Origin: CAZOZZ01 sp965247425
GTDB lineage: Bacteria; Acidobacteriota; Terriglobia; 20CM-2-55-15
Direction: 5' to 3'
Assembly (NCBI GenBank): GCA_965247425.1
Contig: OZ252023.1
Location: 248,001 to 312,000, forward strand
DNA length: 64,000 bases
Positions 44,121 through 52,441 of the stretch are shown in pieces. Within the stretch, counting starts at the first letter, position 1. Every line of letters begins with the position of its first letter. A program made the position numbers and the translations under genes. The notes under the pieces are model-generated. The model saw only the letters and a program-made list of their open reading frames with translations. It was not told the origin of the DNA and did not search any database.

Positions 44121-45491
44121 TCAGATTGCGATCGTGTCCGTGCTGTCGCCAAGTACGTCCAGGTTCAAGCCGATCTTTTGAGCGATGCTCAGCAGAATAT
44201 TGGCTTGCGGCGTGTCCTCCTGACATCGGACATGCATGTTCCCGCCAATCGCACCGCCCGCGTGGCCCGCCAGTATGGCCGGCACCCTCTTGTGGCCATG
44301 GACATTGGAGTTGCCCATGCCGCTGCCATAAAAAACGAGGGAGTTGTCCAGCAGGTTCCCGTCACCGTCTTCGGTATTCTTCAGTCTGTTCAGGAAGTAC
44401 GCGAGCAGGCTGATGTGGTACCGGTTGATCTTGGCCAGGTCGAGAATTTTCGAGGGCACGTCCTGGTGATGAGATGCCGTGTGGAATGGAGTCGTGCTGC
44501 CGCTTTCCGGGAACACCCGGTTTGACGTGTCCCTTCCCAGTTTCAACGTCGCGACACGCGTGGTCTCGGAGGCAAAGCCCAGGGCTATGAGATCCATCTG
44601 GAGTCGTGTGTGGTCGTCCCAGGAGTCGGGCACGCCAACGGGAGCGGAAGGCAGTTCCCGGTCCGGGTTGGCGGCGTTGAACCTCTCGATCGCTTCGATC
44701 CTGCGTTCAATCTCCCGGACGTTGTCCAGGTAGGAATCGAACCTGTTGCGGTCCGGGCCATCGAGTTCTCCCCGAAGGCTTGCCACTTTCTCGGCGATTC
44801 CATCCAGGATGCTGCGTTTCAGCCGCCGTCGTGTAGACCGGTCTTCGGCTGATCCGCCGGAACCGAACAGTTGTTCAAATGCCAGCCGCGGGTTCAGAGT
44901 CATCGGCAGGGGAGTCGTGGGCGAGGACCAGCTGATCGTGTTCATGTACCAACAGCTGTACATCCATCCGCAGTTGCCGAATGCGTCCGCATTCTCGGTG
45001 GTCAACTGGATCGACGGCACCGGCGTGTCCTGACCATATTTCTGGGCATACATCTGATCGATGGAGGTTCCACAATAGACGTCGGACCCCACCGTCTGTT
45101 TCGGGTGCGCGGCTGTGAGGAACACGGCTGCGGAACGAAAATGGTCGGCCCCTACTTCTTCCGGCGTCCAGGGATCGGCCTGGCCGCAATCGGTCATGCT
45201 GACGTTCGTGATGTAATCCCGGAAATACTCCAGCGGTTTGACGATCATTCCGAACTCGGCATCCCGTCCTTCCTTTTCGGGGATGAGGAGTCCCTCGTTG
45301 GTTCCCCATTCGGTGCTGCCTGCACACCCGTGAACGACTTCGATGCCGCAAAAACGGCTCCTGGGAGTAGCCGCCGTCTGCCCGAGCGGTGTCGCGGCGG
45401 GCGCCATGGCTTCCAGGAACGGCAGCGCAACGGCAGCGCCCATACCGCGAAGAACGGTGCGCCGTGAGATATGTCTCTTCGTAATGAACAT
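44121..45491 (-). CDS. DUF1552 (HXXSHH) protein with twin-arginine signal, module C
   Basis: The 456-residue protein appears identical to the module A protein throughout, including the Tat signal ISRRTVLRGMGAAVALPFLEA, motif FHTASHH and C-terminal DSTDTIAI. The underlying DNA also shows no differences that I can find. This gene is the centre of the homogenised tract. The AGGAGAG ribosome-binding site and the 97-bp gap to the cytochrome gene are likewise unchanged. Confidence 0.92.
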   Translation of the reverse strand: MFITKRHISRRTVLRGMGAAVALPFLEAMAPAATPLGQTAATPRSRFCGIEVVHGCAGSTEWGTNEGLLIPEKEGRDAEFGMIVKPLEYFRDYITNVSMTDCGQADPWTPEEVGADHFRSAAVFLTAAHPKQTVGSDVYCGTSIDQMYAQKYGQDTPVPSIQLTTENADAFGNCGWMYSCWYMNTISWSSPTTPLPMTLNPRLAFEQLFGSGGSAEDRSTRRRLKRSILDGIAEKVASLRGELDGPDRNRFDSYLDNVREIERRIEAIERFNAANPDRELPSAPVGVPDSWDDHTRLQMDLIALGFASETTRVATLKLGRDTSNRVFPESGSTTPFHTASHHQDVPSKILDLAKINRYHISLLAYFLNRLKNTEDGDGNLLDNSLVFYGSGMGNSNVHGHKRVPAILAGHAGGAIGGNMHVRCQEDTPQANILLSIAQKIGLNLDVLGDSTDTIAI

Positions 45492-45588
45492 GGTGCTTAG
45501 CTCTCCTCTTCAGGAATAATGAATTACCCCAAAAACCGATTCAGGCCGAAAATTCGGTTCCCGACCACAAAGAACACTTTCCTTATCG

Positions 45589-47955
45589 TTACTGCATTTC
45601 CGACTGTCTTCTTGCAACCCTCATCTGGAACGACCGGCTCTCGACGATACCCAGGACGAACGATGAGAAGCGATTGCCTTCCCCGGCCGCGCCGCTCGCG
45701 ATCGAACGAACGGTGGGCATGTCTCGGTGATCGAGTACTCGGCCCAGTCCGTATGCCAGAAGGTTTTCCGTAAAGCTACCGACAAATGCTTCGGACCGGT
45801 CGAGGATCGCCTGACGGACGCTGACCGGGCCGTCCAATTCCGTCCCGTCGAACATGGCTCCGGATGCGTCGATACGTGATCCGCCGTCGTTGATCCGCCA
45901 CAAGCCGATGGCATCGAAGTTCTCCAGAGCCAGTCCGATCGGGTCCATGATCTGGTGACAGGCGCTACAGACAGGATTGTCGCGGTGTTCGGACATCCGC
46001 TCTCGGACCGACATTGGCTTTTCGTTTTCGACCGCTTCCTTGAATGCCGGCACGGCGGCTGGAGGGTTCGGTGGTGGTGTTCCGATCAGCACCTCCAGAA
46101 CGTATTTGCCCCGTGCCACCGGTGACGTCCTGTTCGCCAGCGAAGTCATCGTCAGTATGCCGGCCTTCCCGAGCAGACCAAACCGGTTCGAGTCGCTCAA
46201 TTCCACCCGTCGGAATCGCGGTCCCTGCTGGACAGGGAGCCCGTAATGCCTCGCCAGCACCTCGTCCACGTATGTGTAATCCGCGGTGAGCAGATCCAAC
46301 ACGTCGCGGTCTTCCCTCATGATACTCGCGAAGAAGAGTTCGACCTCGCGGCGCATCGACGCTCCGAGAGACGTCGAATATCCCGGAAAGATCGTCGGTT
46401 CCGGAACCAGGTCCTGAATGCCCTGCAGGCGCAGCCACTGTCGGGCAAAGTTTGTCGCCAGCGTCTCGGCGCGTGGATCTGCCAGCATGCGTTCGACTTG
46501 CTCTCGCAGTACGGTTCGATCCTCGAGCTCGCCGTTGGCTGCAACCCGGAGCAGTTCATCGTCGGGAGGGCTGCTCCAGAGGAAGAACGACAGCCGGGAT
46601 GCCAACTCCAGGTCGCTCAGTCGAAAGCTTGCTCCGGGTTGGACGTTCCGCGGCACGCGCTCGAATCTGAACACGAACTCCGGGTCTGCCAGGATGGCCT
46701 GCAACGCCGTCCGTATACCCGTTTCGAAGTCGCCTCCTTCACGGCCCGCGTCGTAGGCAACCATCAACCGATCCACGTCGATGTCCACGACAGGTCTGCG
46801 AAAAGCCTGACGGGCCAGCCGGGAGATGATCTCCCTGGCGCAGGTACCCTCGTCTTCCGCCGCCGGGCGGCACGTGAAGATCTGTTGACGCGAGTTCGAT
46901 TCCGCAAGACCAGAGACATCGAAGGGGCCAGTGATGGAAACCGTTTTCAAATGGGGTAACGCGGTCATCTGGGGATGATTCGCAATGTCGGTGCTGGCCA
47001 GCGTGTGCTCGATCAGACGATATTGATCCTGGATGGGCCCATCAAACTTCGTGAGAAAGGCGACTGCGACCCGGTGCTGTCCGGCCTCCACATGGATCGG
47101 ATCGGACACGATGGGCCCGTCTTCTTCCTTCATGAGCGGATCGATTGCCAGAAGCACGGTTCTTTGCCCGTCGATGGAAATCTCGATATCCTGATCCCTG
47201 AGGGGCTCCGGCAATCTGGATCCGATGATGTTCCCCGTGAACCAGTGATGGAGATCCACCCTGAAGATATAATCTCCGTCGGCGGGGAAAGTGTGCAGCA
47301 CCGACAGACCTCCCCGCGTTCCGAAGGGAGTGCCCTCGACATGGCGCATCTGGTTCGCGACACGCTGCACGTTGTAGGCGGACATGCCCGGACTCACCCC
47401 GAGATCTCCCACGGCCTCGCGGCTGATCCTGTCGGCCGCCCGCGTGTAGGCCTGCATCAGGGTCGGAGTCACCGTCAGGGCGTCGGCCATGTTGTCGAAA
47501 GCGCCACTTCTGCTGTCAGGAGGCAGGAGTTCCGTGACGTTCACGTCGATACCGATGAGGTCCCGGACCGAGTTGCGGTACTCGGTGCGGTTGACGCGGT
47601 GCAGATCCGGTGCGCCGATGTGTGGCTCGGTCGCAGCTGCCTGATCTATCCGTGTTTCCAGTCCAGCGGCGAAGGCTTTGAGGCGGGCAGCATCGGGTCT
47701 GGGCGCTCCGGCCGGCGGCATCATGCCCGATCGTACTTTCCGGATCACCTTCTCCACCTGTTCCGCGTTCAGCTCCGGGCGATCCAGGTCCACCTCTGTC
47801 CAGGAGAATCCACCAGACTTCAGGCTGTCGTCGTGGCACCCCTCGCAGAATCCGTTGACGAGTGCACGCTGGGACTCCACGGAGGTGACGTCACCCTGGG
47901 GAAATGCCATCACGGGAAACATAATCAGAAGTGAAAAAACCAGCGTGCCTTTCAT
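45589..47955 (-). CDS. Exported di-haem cytochrome with DUF1587/DUF1592/DUF1588/DUF1585 domains, module C
   Basis: From ATG 47955 the protein has 788 residues, as in module A. The first 31 residues differ at about nine positions (MKGTLVFSLLIMFPVMAFPQ against MKGVLVFSLLILFPVVAFAQ); after SVESQ the two proteins appear identical, including haem motifs CEGCH and CSACH. Synonymous DNA differences cluster between 47,180 and 47,940. An in-frame start at 47976 would add seven residues (MSVRRVV) but the AGGAGAG site fits 47955. It is first in module C, with a leader hairpin at 48001-48029. Confidence 0.93.
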   Translation of the reverse strand: MKGTLVFSLLIMFPVMAFPQGDVTSVESQRALVNGFCEGCHDDSLKSGGFSWTEVDLDRPELNAEQVEKVIRKVRSGMMPPAGAPRPDAARLKAFAAGLETRIDQAAATEPHIGAPDLHRVNRTEYRNSVRDLIGIDVNVTELLPPDSRSGAFDNMADALTVTPTLMQAYTRAADRISREAVGDLGVSPGMSAYNVQRVANQMRHVEGTPFGTRGGLSVLHTFPADGDYIFRVDLHHWFTGNIIGSRLPEPLRDQDIEISIDGQRTVLLAIDPLMKEEDGPIVSDPIHVEAGQHRVAVAFLTKFDGPIQDQYRLIEHTLASTDIANHPQMTALPHLKTVSITGPFDVSGLAESNSRQQIFTCRPAAEDEGTCAREIISRLARQAFRRPVVDIDVDRLMVAYDAGREGGDFETGIRTALQAILADPEFVFRFERVPRNVQPGASFRLSDLELASRLSFFLWSSPPDDELLRVAANGELEDRTVLREQVERMLADPRAETLATNFARQWLRLQGIQDLVPEPTIFPGYSTSLGASMRREVELFFASIMREDRDVLDLLTADYTYVDEVLARHYGLPVQQGPRFRRVELSDSNRFGLLGKAGILTMTSLANRTSPVARGKYVLEVLIGTPPPNPPAAVPAFKEAVENEKPMSVRERMSEHRDNPVCSACHQIMDPIGLALENFDAIGLWRINDGGSRIDASGAMFDGTELDGPVSVRQAILDRSEAFVGSFTENLLAYGLGRVLDHRDMPTVRSIASGAAGEGNRFSSFVLGIVESRSFQMRVARRQSEMQ

Positions 47956-48000
47956 GACGACTCTCCTAACGGACACTCAAATTCATTTCATCCATCCGAG

Positions 48001-48029
48001 CCCGGCAAGGCCAAGGTTTGTCCCGCCGG
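48001..48029 (-). promoter_or_regulatory. Leader hairpin upstream of module C cytochrome gene
   Basis: CCGGC and GCCGG arms on the minus strand form a stem at the same distance from the start codon as in module A, although the bases between them differ. Retention of the stem over diverged sequence hints at an RNA-level role. The remaining gap to 48,167 holds only A/T-rich sequence. Confidence 0.4.
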
Positions 48030-48167
48030 AAACTAGACGTGCAGTACGGTAAAAACGCTAATCGCTGCTACAACCTAGAGAAGAATAAACGTTGGTAAGA
48101 ATTATAAAAGAGCTCCCGCCTCAGGTCAAACCTTTTGGGCCGACAAATCGCGTGCGTGAAGCCATTT

Positions 48168-50939
48168 TCATTCGATACTTTTCAGGTAGGCGACCAGATC
48201 GAGAAAGTTCGAGTTCGACCAGAATCGATCTCGTCGAAACACGCCCAGGTAATCCGCGTCGCCATGACGCCCGAGCTCGTTGAATAGTCCTTGAACTTCG
48301 ACCAGGCTGGCCGCCCGACCGTGGTGGAGAAACGGTGCGCCGTCCCATGCTCCCCGGAGCGACGGGATGTTGACGTTACGGGTGTCGGCCAACGGGTTGG
48401 TCAGGAGTCGGCCGCTGGAGGCGCTGACAGGCAGCGACGAGCCAGGCGAGAAGGTGTTCGGCGTGTTTGCAAAGTTGAGCCGGCGATCCGTGTCAATGCC
48501 CGCGAAGGGAAGCCGTTCGCGAGGCAACCGCTCCTGATAGGTCGGGGACGGCGTCGGCATCAAGTCGAACAGACTCTGTTCCAGCGATCGAGCGACGGCG
48601 TCGGGGATCCCGTCGCGGTCGCCGTCCCTTGCACCTCCTTCATCGAGGCTGAGCGTACGGTTGGAGGTAAATGTCGGAGCGGTGTGGTGTAGCGTGCAAC
48701 CTGCTCGACCGAATATGAGCTTTCCCCGAACGGCATCGCCCTGGGCCAGGCCTTTCCGTCCGTCGAACGCCACCGGGACGCGCGTGAGCAGACGACCGCC
48801 GGGTCCCTGGAACGGGTTGGGCAGCAGGCGTGGTTCGGCCTCCAGAAACGCAGCGATCGCTGAACTCGTCTTGTCGAAGCTCACGCCAGTCCGTTCGAGA
48901 ACGAACATCCGGTTACGATTGACGTCGGCCACTGTCCGCCCGCGGTCGAGATCGTTCAGGACCCCGTCGCCGTTCGCATCGAACGGTGCTGGGGACTCGA
49001 AGAAACCGAATGGGCCCTCCGACGCCATCGAACGGAATGTTCCACGAAACGTCTCCAGGTTTCTTCGTATGCCCGATCGGTAGAACGGCGGTGTGCCCCG
49101 AAGATTACGGTTGGAGAGCGTCATCCTCATCGTGCGGCCCGGACTCGATGCCACGTGCCAGATCTTGGAGTCTTTGTGGCCCCCCGGGTGGCAGCTCTGG
49201 CAGGCCATGTCCCGGTCGAGCGACACACGTGAACTCGTGTAAAAATCCTCCCCGTTTTCGGCTAGCGTCGCCGGAAACGGGGGCATGTCGGGGGCACCGA
49301 GGTCGATGACGCTTTCGAAGACCGGTCTCCCGTCGATGTTGATCCTGAAGGACGTGACCGATTCGCCCAGACGGTTGGCGGCGAACAGCCGGCTGCCGTC
49401 CGGCGTGGCGACGAGTTCCTGGGGCATGCGTCCGACGAAGAAGCCGGGGTCGTCTTCACCCGCGATGTACGGGCCGTCATCGAACAACGCCCTGCGATCG
49501 ATCGCTATCGGAAACGCCGTCTGCGTCTGGTTGGTAAAGGCCCGGCCCACCGCCTCGAGTATCGCGGTCGGGTCCGGGGCCCCCGAATCGATCCGGAACA
49601 GCTCGACCTGGTCAGACGAAGCGTAACCGACGGCGAGTCTGCCGCCCACGATTGCCATCTGATCCGGCAGCGCCCCGCCTACGAGCCGGGGCAGGTTGTC
49701 CGGGTTCGATTCAAAACCGTCGACGATTTCTAACAGCACATCACGATCCCGGGGGAAATCGAGAAATCCGTTGACGCCGAAAGCGGTCAGGTACGGGGCC
49801 TCTCCCGAAGCAGGAACGAGCGCGCCCTGCGCGGGCCCGGAGGCGGGGCCGTATGGCGGGTTTTCGGCCGATGTGAAACGCATCCTGAGGGAAAAGGGGT
49901 TGCTCCCGGTGTCGACGACGGCGATCTCGTTGTTGACGTTGTCGAAACCCTGCGCGAACCGACTCAAGGTCGAGATGAATACGAGTCCCGCGTTAGAAGC
50001 GACATCGAGCGCGGGTGCGTTCAGATCGATGGACGCCACCTGCCTTCTGGAATCCATATCGACAACCGCGACACCCAGTCCATTGATGAGGCCCACGTAC
50101 GCCAGGTTGCCGGACACAGTCAGGTCCCGCGGATTCACGTTGGTGAGATGGCGCAGGAAGTCCCTCGGCGAACTGGCGTCGGTGTTTCCGAATCCCGGTG
50201 CCGTTCCGAGCAGTTGCTGGTGATCGCCGCCCAGGCCGAACCCGGGATCGGTGTCGAGCATGTACGGACGATTGTCGGACCACAGCGAGATTCTGTAGAG
50301 CAGGGAAGCCGAGAAGGGAGGCTCGCTGTAGCTGAACACATCCAGTGAATCGAGTGCGCGATTGGTGACCAGCATCCAGGAGCGTTCGGGTACGAAAGCG
50401 ATCTTCTGGTTGTAGAAGAAACCGGGAAGCCGTCCGACCTCCCGGTCGTTTGTCGTGTCGATGACACTGAGGAAGTTGGAATACTGGTTGGTGACGATCA
50501 GGAATCGTCCACCCGGCGAACGGGTGATACCAAGAGGTCGCCGACCCACTTCAATCTCACCGGCCACCGTGCCGTTCGACGTGTCGACCACCAGAACCGA
50601 TGATCCGGGCTCGGCTTCGTTTCCTTCAAGGGTGACGTAGAGCCTCGATCCGTCCACGGACAGGGCCAGACCGTAAGGATGACGCCTCAAAGGTTGGGGT
50701 GGCGCGTCCTCCCCTGGGGAGCCGGGATCCTGCCCGGGTCGGAAAGCGGCGGAGAGAAACCTGTCGTACCTGCTGAACCTTCCTTCGTCGATGTCGCCGG
50801 AACGGGAGAGACGCGCGAAACGCTGAACCGGCTCGAGCGATCGTTCCTGGAATCGGGCGGCCTGATTGACGAGAAGCAGGGGTGACGTCCCCAGGATGGC
50901 CAGCGCGATGAACAAGGCTGGAACTGCCGATCGGTACAT
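48168..50939 (-). CDS. Beta-propeller plus di-haem peroxidase-like (MauG/CcpA-type) exported protein
   Basis: The 923-residue product has an N-terminal hydrophobic signal (VPALFIALAILGTSPLLLV). A YncE-like seven-bladed propeller follows (about 85-520; GLALSVDGSRLYVTLEGNE, PLGITRSPGGRFLIVTNQYS). The C-terminal part resembles di-haem cytochrome c peroxidases: CQSCH at about residues 580-584, LSNRNLRGTPPFYRSGIRRN, and FANTPNTFSPGS with SLRGAWDGAPFLHHGRAASL, which supplies a distal region. The second haem site reads GCTLHH instead of CxxCH (about residue 745), so one haem-attaching cysteine is missing. It starts 9 bp after the DUF5666 gene, so the two are co-transcribed. Confidence 0.88.
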   Translation of the reverse strand: MYRSAVPALFIALAILGTSPLLLVNQAARFQERSLEPVQRFARLSRSGDIDEGRFSRYDRFLSAAFRPGQDPGSPGEDAPPQPLRRHPYGLALSVDGSRLYVTLEGNEAEPGSSVLVVDTSNGTVAGEIEVGRRPLGITRSPGGRFLIVTNQYSNFLSVIDTTNDREVGRLPGFFYNQKIAFVPERSWMLVTNRALDSLDVFSYSEPPFSASLLYRISLWSDNRPYMLDTDPGFGLGGDHQQLLGTAPGFGNTDASSPRDFLRHLTNVNPRDLTVSGNLAYVGLINGLGVAVVDMDSRRQVASIDLNAPALDVASNAGLVFISTLSRFAQGFDNVNNEIAVVDTGSNPFSLRMRFTSAENPPYGPASGPAQGALVPASGEAPYLTAFGVNGFLDFPRDRDVLLEIVDGFESNPDNLPRLVGGALPDQMAIVGGRLAVGYASSDQVELFRIDSGAPDPTAILEAVGRAFTNQTQTAFPIAIDRRALFDDGPYIAGEDDPGFFVGRMPQELVATPDGSRLFAANRLGESVTSFRINIDGRPVFESVIDLGAPDMPPFPATLAENGEDFYTSSRVSLDRDMACQSCHPGGHKDSKIWHVASSPGRTMRMTLSNRNLRGTPPFYRSGIRRNLETFRGTFRSMASEGPFGFFESPAPFDANGDGVLNDLDRGRTVADVNRNRMFVLERTGVSFDKTSSAIAAFLEAEPRLLPNPFQGPGGRLLTRVPVAFDGRKGLAQGDAVRGKLIFGRAGCTLHHTAPTFTSNRTLSLDEGGARDGDRDGIPDAVARSLEQSLFDLMPTPSPTYQERLPRERLPFAGIDTDRRLNFANTPNTFSPGSSLPVSASSGRLLTNPLADTRNVNIPSLRGAWDGAPFLHHGRAASLVEVQGLFNELGRHGDADYLGVFRRDRFWSNSNFLDLVAYLKSIE

Positions 50940-50948
50940 GGTGTTCCG

Positions 50949-52172
50949 TTAGGGGATTACCTTGATCCGTCGTGCCCGAAGACTGAGTTCTGCATCCATC
51001 TCGGCAGACACTTCGACATGTGTTCCGGGCTGAACGGTCCCTTCGAACCGTGTGAAAGCGTCGATCACCACAGGTGTGGCGATGCCATCACTGATCTGGA
51101 CCCAGACCTGAGCCGCCGTGCGAAGCGTTACCACCCCTTGAAACCGGATGTGACTGCTCATCCGTTCGACCTGGATCGCGCGAGCTGTAAAGCGAGTAGA
51201 GAAGCCGGTGGGTTCGAGCAGCCCTTCGATTCGCACAGCGGCACCGAGTTGCAGATCGCCCGCTTCGAGAGGATTGGATGGAGCCCTGTCCGGACAGTTC
51301 GGCTGCTGTTCCACCTCCGCATCGGTGGGGTTCAGGATGCCGCACGGATCTCCCGCATCGTCTTCGATCCGGGAGATGATTCCCGTCGAAAGAACGTCGC
51401 GCGAGAGGAAGGCTTCGTTCCGTTCATTCAGTCCGTTCCCGGAGATGGACGTATCCGGAGTCAGGGTAACGGCGACTCCCTGAACCACGAGGACGCTCGG
51501 GTTGCCGGTCGACGGGACCCGGGCGTCGATCGTGCCCTGGAGACGAAAAAAACGGAACGCGACGATCCGATCCGCCCGAAACACGGACCCCGTCGAAGGA
51601 CCCAGGCCGCCAGTCCGATCCAGTTGCGACCCGGCAATGTCGATCTGGGTTCCGCTAGTCAGATCAGCCAGTACGCCGGTCTGCGCCAATCCGTCACGCT
51701 CCACCACGACCTTTGTTCCGGCATCGAGACGGAACTCGATTCCGTTGACCAGGACCGATTGAACTCCGTCCACGTCCAGAATGTTCTCGATGGGACCCGT
51801 CATCCGAATGCTGCCGGTCTGGACTTTGAGTTCGACTTCCGATGCGCGGACGCTGCCGTCGGAGCGCATCCACCCTTCGACCTCGACGTACACTCCGACC
51901 TTGAGGGCGCGCGAGGAGGTGCGGCCTCCCAGACTCCCGCTGACGGTCGAATGCTCGTCGAGTTCGACCGGTACCGTGGCACCGAACACTCCGATGCCGA
52001 GCGTGACCCGGTCTCCATCCTCAGACACCGTCTCGACCTTGCCGTCGAATCGGATGAAGCCGTTGCTCGACTGGGCGCCGAGGTGGCCCGAGGTCGTCAT
52101 CCAGACGGTCCAGAGGATCGTGGCGATCCTCATCGTTTTTCCGGACACGAAGAGTAGAATGCGGTCTTTCAT
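50949..52172 (-). CDS. Exported DUF5666-repeat protein
   Basis: From the ATG at 52172 (GGTGAG upstream) the protein has 407 residues. A signal peptide ends near HLGAQS. The rest is a series of DUF5666-like OB-fold units: FDGKVETVSEDGDRVTLGIG, TGPIENILDVDGVQSVLVNG, LQGTIDARVPSTGNPSVLVV and FQGVVTLRTAAQVWVQISDG, each followed by a tract ending in A-x-x-I/V. The start could also be ATG 52133. The family has no assigned function. It lies in an operon with the downstream propeller/di-haem gene and is separated from the TonB receptor by an intrinsic terminator. Confidence 0.82.
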   Translation of the reverse strand: MKDRILLFVSGKTMRIATILWTVWMTTSGHLGAQSSNGFIRFDGKVETVSEDGDRVTLGIGVFGATVPVELDEHSTVSGSLGGRTSSRALKVGVYVEVEGWMRSDGSVRASEVELKVQTGSIRMTGPIENILDVDGVQSVLVNGIEFRLDAGTKVVVERDGLAQTGVLADLTSGTQIDIAGSQLDRTGGLGPSTGSVFRADRIVAFRFFRLQGTIDARVPSTGNPSVLVVQGVAVTLTPDTSISGNGLNERNEAFLSRDVLSTGIISRIEDDAGDPCGILNPTDAEVEQQPNCPDRAPSNPLEAGDLQLGAAVRIEGLLEPTGFSTRFTARAIQVERMSSHIRFQGVVTLRTAAQVWVQISDGIATPVVIDAFTRFEGTVQPGTHVEVSAEMDAELSLRARRIKVIP

Positions 52173-52382
52173 AGAGCTCACCGTGAACTCCAGGATTCTA
52201 TCACCGATAGAGCCCTCGGAATCCAGCCTGTGCCGGCCCGACCTGCACCTATCGGCCCCCGCGCATGAGGATCTTCGAATCCAGGAAGTCACGTCCCAGA
52301 CTGTCCTCGACGCTGGCAGGCCGCCAGTGATACCAGCCATGGGGTTCCTCGATGTAGAGTTTTTCGACGTATTCCTTTACAG

Positions 52383-52414
52383 AAAAAAGAAAGGGGAGGC
52401 GTCTGCCTCCCCTT
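52383..52414 (-). terminator. Intrinsic terminator after the second TonB-dependent receptor
   Basis: On the minus strand AAGGGGAGGC pairs perfectly with GCCTCCCCTT around a 4-nt AGAC loop, followed immediately by TCTTTTTTCT. It begins 27 bp after the receptor stop codon. This is the clearest intrinsic terminator in the window. Confidence 0.93.
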
Positions 52415-52441
52415 ATCTTTACGAAATAACGCGACCCGGGA

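Larger units (their letters stand above)
42515..48031. repeat. Duplicated segment, copy C (partner 20553-26070)
   Basis: This is the second member of the A/C pair of near-identical three-gene modules. There is no net insertion or deletion through the coding part (constant 21,962-bp offset). The left junction is abrupt: outside 42515 the two loci share no sequence. Similarity on the right fades gradually through the cytochrome signal peptide and 5' leader. Confidence 0.9.
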
